Assembly: GCA_022072175.1 (NCBI GenBank)
Contig: JAJVIE010000007.1
Location: 1-42,483, forward strand
Length of the DNA stretch: 42,483 nt
Origin: Candidatus Omnitrophota bacterium
GTDB taxonomy: Bacteria; Omnitrophota; Gorgyraeia; 2-02-FULL-51-18
Direction: 5' to 3'
The position numbers were made by a program, and so were the translations under genes. Numbering within the stretch: position 1 is the stretch's first letter; every line of letters starts with the position of its first letter. The notes beneath the pieces were generated by a model. That model ran no database searches, had not been told where the DNA came from, and worked only from the letters and a program-made list of their open reading frames with translations. Shown here one piece after another: positions 36,858 to 42,483 of this stretch.

Positions 36858-39226
36858 ACCTGCGTCTCTATCCTGATCTGCTTCCCGTTCGATAGCGTTC
36901 CCACCTTCGGCGCAGCCAGCGTCGCAAGCAACTTAGCCTGCGTCTCAAGTACAGCCGCCATCATCTGATCGCTGCCTTCCTTCTCCGCGCCTTCGCGTTC
37001 GGATTCCTGCGATGCGGTTGCGGCTTGAGCCTGTGCGCCAATCTTGGCGATCTCTATCTGCACAGCACCAGCCATCGCCGCCTTCTTCAACTCCGTATCG
37101 CGCTGCGTGTTCGCTTTCATTTGCTCGATGCGCTGCTGCGTCATCAGCTTTTCTTTTTCCGCAGCAAGGTCGGCAATCAACTGTTGCTTCTCTGCCTCTT
37201 TCTCTGCTTTCAGCTTCGCCATTTCAAGCTGCATTTCAGCCTTGGACTCCATGACCTTCTGCTGCATTTCAGCTTGCATGGATTGCTGCTCCATCTGCGC
37301 CTTCTGCTGCATCTCGGCCATCTGCATCTTGGCGTCCTGCTGCGCCTGAGCCATCTCTGCCTTCAGCTTGTCCGCTTCCGGGTTGCCCTTGCCTTGCGGA
37401 GCCTGCATGTTCTTGAACTGTTCCTCGACTTCCGTACCGAATCGGAAGCGGCGGATGACAGCAAGCATCAGTTCCTTGGCACCTTCGAACGGCATGGTGC
37501 CTGACTCGACCATCGGATTCAGACCGGCAAGCAACTGGCCCATTGCGTTCATGAAGTCGCCTATCTGCTTCTGGTCTTCGGTTGCCTCAACATCAACCGT
37601 GCTGTTCGTCTCGATGTCGATACGATAGGCACGCTGGATGTCGTCACGCAACAGCGCGAGAACGTCATCCCATACAGGAGCGGCTAGAGCTTGCTGAATC
37701 TGCGGATCGGGCGGCTGCGGCGGCGGCGGTTGCATTCCTTGCTGCTGCGCCATCATGGCTTTCTGCTGCGCTTGTATTTGCTGCGCTTGGACGATCTGCT
37801 GTGCTTGAGCCTTCTGTTGTGCGGTTACGAACGGCAGTCCAGTAGCCTTGGCCCATGTCTCAACGCTAAACTTGCTGGCGGCGATCTCCAGCATGATGCG
37901 GAGCATGTCGCGTGAGTAGCGTTGCACTTCTTTCTGCAACCGCTTGAGTCGCATGGTTCCCCACGATTCCTTGATCTTCTGCGCTCCAAGCGTCTCACTC
38001 GCAACCGATTGGCCGCGAATGATGTCGGATACTCCGGTAATCTCGTAAATAACGCGCTTACATTGCTCACGTGCCGCAACCAGCTTCTCGGCAACTTGCA
38101 TCAACTCCTGCAACGGCATGAACCAGATCGCTTTGTCCAACCCGCCTTCGCCAATCAGCGACGATGCCTTGTCGGTAGGAATGAGCGCGTTGTCGTCTTC
38201 CTTTAGGATGGATTCGATCTCATTGCCAAGTGATCCGTCATATGCCCCGCGCACCTTCAACGCGCTAACGACTTTCTGCAAGCGCCGCGTAAGGTTGTTC
38301 AGTTCCTTTGCCTGATTCTCATACAGCTTGTACATCGCCGTAGGAAGCAGATCGTTCGACTTCTCGATGAATTGAAGCGGACGCGGGCAGTTGTAGAACC
38401 CTGTGATGCCTAGTGGATCGTCCTCGACCTTGAGATAACCGTCGTGGTAAGCCGGTGAGATATAACGCACCACCTTGCCGCCTGACTTGTCCCAAATCTG
38501 GTAGACGAGTGCTGTTTTGCGTCCTCCCTGCTCGTTGTCGGCGTCGTCTCTACCGCCAGTTCCGGTTCCTTTTTCTTCCGGGTCATCGTCATCCTCTCCA
38601 AGCGTGTAGGTGATTTTCCCGGCAATTTCAGCGCCAAACAGGCGTTCTGCTTCTTCCTTGTCGATAAATTCCTCGTAGGCAATCCACGGCACTTTCGACC
38701 ACTTCTTCGCGTAGCCGAAATATACCCTGTCCCATCCGCGAGTTTCGGTGCAGACCTGCTCCCAGTTGACTACAGGGACAGAACCTTCTTCTCCTGTATC
38801 CAGAATGTCCGCGTCGTATTTAATAGACGTGATACCACGTCCTGGCAGAAGTCCGTCAAGGGTTGCGTATCTGACTGATTGCTCAAAAGTCTCGTATCCT
38901 TCTACGTTGGTGTCGCACAGGTATTCCAGCATCCGCTGTCCGGCCTTGGACGATGCAGCGCCTACCGGATCGTCGTCCTTGAAGCGGCGCTGAACTACAG
39001 GTCGCGGGACTTGGGAGAACAGGGCGGGAAGCAGGGTCTCTACATTTGAAAAACATATATTGAAGGGCGTCTCATCCTGACGTTTTCCAGAATAAATCTC
39101 TATGATTTCCTGTCCATCTTTTCTATAATCCTTTTCTCTCCGCTTTGCCGAAGCTATTTCGCCTAACCAATAACGAACCTCGCTTGCCGGTTCGCCAGCC
39201 TTGCGTTCTTCTTTGCGCTTCGCCAT
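36854..39226 (-). CDS. Portal protein with long coiled-coil tail
   Basis: A 790-residue portal of the P22/podovirus type; the ring is the DNA gate and the nucleus of head assembly. Residues 1-490 are the conserved body (YWLGEIASAKRREKDYRKDGQEIIEIY, NICFSNVETLLPALFSQVPRPVV, YEITGVSDIIRGQ). From about 475 it changes to Gln-, Ala-, Met- and Lys-rich repeats (QAQQIVQAQQIQAQQKAM; later QAQQDAKMQMAEMQQKAQ). These would form a long helical barrel like that of P22 gp1 but apparently longer. Confidence 0.9.
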   Translation of the reverse strand: MAKRKEERKAGEPASEVRYWLGEIASAKRREKDYRKDGQEIIEIYSGKRQDETPFNICFSNVETLLPALFSQVPRPVVQRRFKDDDPVGAASSKAGQRMLEYLCDTNVEGYETFEQSVRYATLDGLLPGRGITSIKYDADILDTGEEGSVPVVNWEQVCTETRGWDRVYFGYAKKWSKVPWIAYEEFIDKEEAERLFGAEIAGKITYTLGEDDDDPEEKGTGTGGRDDADNEQGGRKTALVYQIWDKSGGKVVRYISPAYHDGYLKVEDDPLGITGFYNCPRPLQFIEKSNDLLPTAMYKLYENQAKELNNLTRRLQKVVSALKVRGAYDGSLGNEIESILKEDDNALIPTDKASSLIGEGGLDKAIWFMPLQELMQVAEKLVAAREQCKRVIYEITGVSDIIRGQSVASETLGAQKIKESWGTMRLKRLQKEVQRYSRDMLRIMLEIAASKFSVETWAKATGLPFVTAQQKAQAQQIVQAQQIQAQQKAMMAQQQGMQPPPPQPPDPQIQQALAAPVWDDVLALLRDDIQRAYRIDIETNSTVDVEATEDQKQIGDFMNAMGQLLAGLNPMVESGTMPFEGAKELMLAVIRRFRFGTEVEEQFKNMQAPQGKGNPEADKLKAEMAQAQQDAKMQMAEMQQKAQMEQQSMQAEMQQKVMESKAEMQLEMAKLKAEKEAEKQQLIADLAAEKEKLMTQQRIEQMKANTQRDTELKKAAMAGAVQIEIAKIGAQAQAATASQESEREGAEKEGSDQMMAAVLETQAKLLATLAAPKVGTLSNGKQIRIETQV

Positions 39227-39231
39227 GTCTA

Positions 39232-39675
39232 TCAGCCGTTAATAATGCTGTCGGGAGTCAGCGGGCGATATATGATGAACTGTTTCCAAGTGCCGGTAGT
39301 TGATCCTACACCAACAACCGTAGTGATGATGCCTGCCGGAACGATGATGCCGACTGTACCGGCAATGCCGACGCCGTTTGCGTAGACTGCCGGGGCGGTT
39401 GCGAGGGTGCCGGGAACCGATACGACGATGGTTCCTGCCGCAGCATTGGCGAGGGAAGCCGATGCGCCTGTTATAGTAGTCGCAGCGCCATTCGTGCCGT
39501 CAGCGGAGTATTGCAGGGTTGATGCGGTAGCGCCGTTTGCTGTAACACAGATACAACCGATGGAGATAATTTGGATTGGGCCACCTGAGACAGTCCAGAT
39601 GGTAGTGCCATTGACCATGACCGCAGCAGGTTTGACGATTGACTTGTCCTGCGCAGCCCACATGAATGGAAGCAT
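39232..39675 (-). CDS. Small beta-rich structural protein
   Basis: A 147-residue Gly/Ala/Thr/Val-rich protein between terminase and portal, with AAAGGAGAT ribosome site. Pattern of strands (TTIWTVSGGPIQIISIGCICV, AAAGTIVVSVPGTLATAP) fits a small decoration or connector protein. Not recognised by family. The 91-base gap upstream contains an imperfect palindrome GTTATCC-CTT-GGATAA and the GTAAGCAC motif. Confidence 0.6.
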   Translation of the reverse strand: MLPFMWAAQDKSIVKPAAVMVNGTTIWTVSGGPIQIISIGCICVTANGATASTLQYSADGTNGAATTITGASASLANAAAGTIVVSVPGTLATAPAVYANGVGIAGTVGIIVPAGIITTVVGVGSTTGTWKQFIIYRPLTPDSIING

Positions 39676-39754
39676 TTTTATCTCCTTTCGGTTGCAGCGT
39701 TATCCCTTGGATAAGCGCCTAACGACTACAAAATAGACCATTTTTATCGGGTTT

Positions 39755-39766
39755 GCAAGTGCTTAC
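39755..39766 (-). promoter_or_regulatory. GTAAGCAC motif after terminase gene
   Basis: Minus strand GTAAGCACTTGC, directly behind the terminase stop and 80 bases before the gene at 39675. Confidence 0.45.
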
Positions 39767-41209
39767 TCACAAATCCTCCCTTGCCGCCCTCATCCTACTG
39801 AAATGCTGTTTCTTGATCTGGCCGAAATTGAGTGCATGGACGTTTCCGGCCATAATCTTCTGAGCGAAAGACGGCTCCTGAGTCGCCGCCTTCGATCTGC
39901 GCCACGTCACCGCTACACATGAAAATCCGTCTGCGGCGTGTGACGCTCCATCATGGACTGGCTGAGACGAAAACACGTTGTTTTCCTCGTCATACTCGCG
40001 CCTGTATGCCTTCAGGTGATCCACCCCGATTTCGCACTTGTCGCCATCGAACCGGCAATGTGGAAAAGTTGCCCGCGCCGCCTGTATCTGTTCTTGCTTA
40101 TCCAAGCGCGGCGCAATCGCAAAACTGCCCAATTTCCCCTTGTGATCTTCATTGAACTCATGGAATTGCTGCAAAATCGACTTCCCGCCAGCCGCTAGTG
40201 TCCTTGGGCGGGCATCGTGAGGAAACCAGTGAATCCCGTACTCGTACCCAAGCTTTTCATGCTTGTCGAGTAGCATTTGCCCGTAAAACGCCACGTCCTT
40301 GAAGTTATCCTCGTCATAATTGATGATGTTTATGTCGTTTCCGATGACTTGATAGTACCAGCACGTCGTATCGTCGTCGTATCCCAAGTCCCATCCAGTG
40401 AAAACCGGATATCCCTGCGTATGAGGCACTACAACCAGGCTATTCTCAGTCTGAATCTGCCCTGCTGCCTCCAATTTTGAAATTATGTCCCCCCAAATAG
40501 ACCCGGGAAGCGCCGCCTCGAACGAAACGTAGTATTCCTGCATGAAAAGCGCCATGCCGTACTCGTCGCCATGCTCGGCCTGAAGCTGTCTAAGAATGCT
40601 TTGCAGTTGTTCCGGCGAGAAAATCCCCGACTCATCGGCATTTATGGACGTGAAGAACCATCCCGGCTCATTGGCCGCGAACTCACACAACCGCTTGAAG
40701 TGATTCTTTCCGCGAGGCGTCGAGTTGAACCCTGCCCATCCCCCGTTTTCCTCCAGAATCGGCATGAGATAGCCCCACGCGCTAGGCATGCTCAAGGCGT
40801 ACTCCGAGAAAACCAATCCTACCGGCGGAGAACCCACCAAGGCGTTGAAACTGTCTGAACCGACAAGCTGAAACGTGCTTCCATTATGGAACTCGATCAT
40901 CATGCTCTGGTCGAGCGTCCGTTTCCGCATCTCGTGCGGGAAAGCATCGTCAATCCGCCGCTTTCCGGTATTCGGGTTGATGGCGTCCCACATGGCCTTC
41001 CGAGCCTGCCCGTACTCCGGCAGCATCGTCCAATACGTCCCAATTCTCTCCTGCGACGAACAAGCTACGTGGTGCAGAAATACCTCGTCCTTTCCGGCCC
41101 GGCGATGCCACTTTGCAACCGCCCGTTTTCCACCACCAGCAAGATACTGCCATAAAGGCGTTTGATACACCCTTGGCGTCCATTTATACGGAAGGGCTAT
41201 CCGGCTCAT
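39767..41209 (-). CDS. terL: Terminase large subunit
   Basis: A 480-residue packaging motor. The ATPase has a deviant Walker A WHRRAGKD (34-41) and a Walker B PVGLVFSEYAL (129-139); the nuclease has WDLGYDDDT (273-281), WFPHDA, and a C-terminal DGASHAADGF acidic site. It pumps DNA through the portal and cuts the concatemer. It overlaps the end of the small subunit gene by 26 bases. Confidence 0.93.
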   Translation of the reverse strand: MSRIALPYKWTPRVYQTPLWQYLAGGGKRAVAKWHRRAGKDEVFLHHVACSSQERIGTYWTMLPEYGQARKAMWDAINPNTGKRRIDDAFPHEMRKRTLDQSMMIEFHNGSTFQLVGSDSFNALVGSPPVGLVFSEYALSMPSAWGYLMPILEENGGWAGFNSTPRGKNHFKRLCEFAANEPGWFFTSINADESGIFSPEQLQSILRQLQAEHGDEYGMALFMQEYYVSFEAALPGSIWGDIISKLEAAGQIQTENSLVVVPHTQGYPVFTGWDLGYDDDTTCWYYQVIGNDINIINYDEDNFKDVAFYGQMLLDKHEKLGYEYGIHWFPHDARPRTLAAGGKSILQQFHEFNEDHKGKLGSFAIAPRLDKQEQIQAARATFPHCRFDGDKCEIGVDHLKAYRREYDEENNVFSSQPVHDGASHAADGFSCVAVTWRRSKAATQEPSFAQKIMAGNVHALNFGQIKKQHFSRMRAAREDL

Positions 41210-41738
41210 TCTCTATCACCGCAAAATCCTCGGAAACATCCTTGATATGGGTACCCGCGCCTTCCTCAATCCCAATCCTGACTACCCCCCCCTCCACCTT
41301 CACCGTCCCGCCGCAACTACGGTCAATCACCAGCGTTATCCCTGCCCCCTTGTCCTCCTTCGCATCTCCCCAACTACCCCTGTCCGCCTTCGCCGCTACC
41401 TTCAAATACGTGTCCGCCTGCAACTTGCTCACACTCACATCCTCAATCCCAGCATCCCGCGCAGCACTTACCGCATCCCACACCAACCTGTCCGCCCAAC
41501 ACCGCTTAGCCAACTCAAACACAGCAGACCGCTTACCGTCATCCTCTATCCACTTACGAAGCACCATCCAAGCAATATTGTGGTGCTTGGTAGCAATCTC
41601 CCAAGGCTTCTCTCCTTGAGATACCTTCGCGCATATTTCATCTATCAGCGCAGAATCGCCAGCAATCAACTCCGATGGCCCAAACTCGGCAATCAGATTG
41701 TCCAGCCGCGAATACCCCTCTCTCACCAATGCGCCCAT
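41184..41738 (-). CDS. terS: Terminase small subunit
   Basis: A 184-residue protein. Residues 30-65 are a helix-turn-helix (IDEICAKVSQGEKPWEIATKHHNIAWMVLRKWIE), followed by a conserved QADTYLKVAAKADRGSWGD stretch typical of small terminases of this lineage. It recognises the phage packaging site and feeds the DNA to the large subunit. Start near ATG 41738. Confidence 0.85.
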   Translation of the reverse strand: MGALVREGYSRLDNLIAEFGPSELIAGDSALIDEICAKVSQGEKPWEIATKHHNIAWMVLRKWIEDDGKRSAVFELAKRCWADRLVWDAVSAARDAGIEDVSVSKLQADTYLKVAAKADRGSWGDAKEDKGAGITLVIDRSCGGTVKVEGGVVRIGIEEGAGTHIKDVSEDFAVIENEPDSPSV

Positions 41739-41750
41739 AGCAACATGTTA

Positions 41751-41762
41751 GCGAATGCTTAC
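41751..41762 (-). promoter_or_regulatory. GTAAGCAT motif before terminase genes
   Basis: Minus strand GTAAGCATTCGC, 13 bases upstream of the small terminase start; one base differs from the other copies in the core. Confidence 0.4.
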
Positions 41763-42232
41763 TCCGGATGCAATAACTTCCACAATTTGCCACTTTTAAT
41801 CTTATAAATTGTTTTCGTATGTATATTAAAAGCTTCCGCTATTTCAGACCGCTTCCTATCATCCAATAGAATAGCAACAACATCCCACTCGGTTAACTTG
41901 CACATAGGATTATTTTCCCCTATATAGCGCGGTGATCTACCCTTTTTTACCATGTCAGCCATGTTGTCTGAATGTGTACCCACAAAAAGATGATCTGGGT
42001 TTATACAAGCCCTATTGTCACAACTATGGCAAACATACTTTCCTTTCGGGATATCCCCAAACTTTTGAATATATGAAGCCCTATGAGCCGACATCGTTAT
42101 TTTCTTATGCTTCAATATCCCATAACCAGCCTTCCCAATACCACCAACCCAAATTACACAACCACATTCAGGTATTGGAACCCCATATTTATCAAGTTTT
42201 TCAGATATAGACAGCGCAGCTTTTCTCGGCAT
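41759..42232 (-). CDS. HNH endonuclease (free-standing)
   Basis: A 157-residue HNH_3-type endonuclease after a GGAGGT site. The active centre is SAHRASYIQKFGDIPKGKYV then CHSCDNRACINPDHLFVGTHSDN (about 66-95); the C-terminus WDVVAILLDDRKRSEIAEAFNIHTKTIYKIKSG is a helix-turn-helix. It is AT-rich compared with its neighbours, as mobile homing genes often are. Being next to terminase, it may be an intron-less homing gene or act together with terminase as in HK97-like phages. Confidence 0.88.
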   Translation of the reverse strand: MPRKAALSISEKLDKYGVPIPECGCVIWVGGIGKAGYGILKHKKITMSAHRASYIQKFGDIPKGKYVCHSCDNRACINPDHLFVGTHSDNMADMVKKGRSPRYIGENNPMCKLTEWDVVAILLDDRKRSEIAEAFNIHTKTIYKIKSGKLWKLLHPE

Positions 42233-42339
42233 ATATACCTCCTAGTTCATAATAGCACACATTGGTATACATAGCTAGTCGTCGAGGCTCCAACACCCGG
42301 CCCCCGCCTGCCGCTAACCACCCCCCCCCCTATGCGTTA

Positions 42340-42417
42340 GTAAGCACTCACCAACACACCTATATTAGCACTCACTAATTGGACATAACCGCCATTCTGC
42401 GAATCGTAAGCACTCAC
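42340..42417. promoter_or_regulatory. Right-end control region: three GTAAGCACTCAC motifs
   Basis: Copies at 42340-42351, 42364-42375 (ATTAGCACTCAC) and 42406-42417 occupy the 250-base gap before the late operon. Repeated copies in direct orientation suggest cooperative binding of a phage regulator of late transcription. The remaining part (42240-42330) has C-rich runs and no gene that I can support. Confidence 0.5.
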
Positions 42418-42483
42418 ACTCATTAACAATCAATAACTTACGCGCATCATACTGTGAGAACCGCTCGCATCTAGCCCATAAGC

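Noticed and set aside
1-42483. tRNA genes
   Set aside because: No cloverleaf with a plausible T-loop and acceptor stem was noticed by eye; a tRNA scan would be needed to exclude them fully.

Overview
The window is a bacteriophage genome, or nearly all of one. It carries a full head-and-tail set on the minus strand: small and large terminase, an unusually long portal, scaffold, major capsid protein, P22 gp4-like and gp10-like tail proteins, internal virion proteins, tail fibre, holin candidate and GH19 endolysin. No long tail tube or tape-measure gene is visible, so a short-tailed (podovirus-like) virion is the best reading. No integrase, CI-type repressor or host gene is seen. The host is probably a beta- or gammaproteobacterium; this is inferred from base composition, the style of the RNA-polymerase promoters and the integron attC types, and is not proven.

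Layout: 1-430 is a non-coding left end with repeated GGGTCA/GTGGCAA motifs and a good sigma70 promoter. 446-4155 (+) holds small early genes, including a shortened DNA-polymerase-III-beta-like sliding clamp, and ends near a clear terminator at 3661-3698. 4152-9657 (-) is an array of gene cassettes. 9678-10090 is a divergent control region with a Cro-like protein, a palindromic operator and a consensus promoter. 10090-18396 (+) is the DNA-metabolism operon: Gp157-like protein, ERF annealing protein, VRR-NUC nuclease, RNA ligase, SSB-like protein, SF3 helicase and TOPRIM primase. It is interrupted by two more short cassette arrays at 12268-12933 and 15208-15541. 18257-42232 (-) is the late virion and lysis operon, and 42240-42483 is a control region with three copies of a GTAAGCACTCAC motif that recurs at other operon boundaries.

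The outstanding feature is the presence of three integron-type cassette arrays inside a phage. I count 14 attC sites (11+2+1). Each has RYYYAAC/GTTRRRY end boxes, inner complementary boxes and an extrahelical base that fixes its orientation. Each array ends at a shared attI-like core, TAGAAGTAGACAYCCTA, with up to about 90 further bases conserved between two of the copies. Judged by attC asymmetry and attI position, every cassette ORF is backwards compared with a normal integron cassette: it reads towards attI. It therefore follows the direction of local phage transcription. Cargo genes include a beta-class DNA methylase, a PAPS-reductase-like enzyme, a DUF551 protein, a DUF7448-like protein and a duplicated 86-residue protein. 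No integron integrase is present, so mobilisation would need an integrase supplied by the host.

Other unusual points are: a major capsid gene split by a predicted group I intron whose HNH homing-endonuclease gene lies antisense to it; a primase-helicase whose two halves are separate genes in swapped order; a clamp reduced to about one and a half domains; and a 47-bp exact repeat spanning the junction between two pairs of small early genes.
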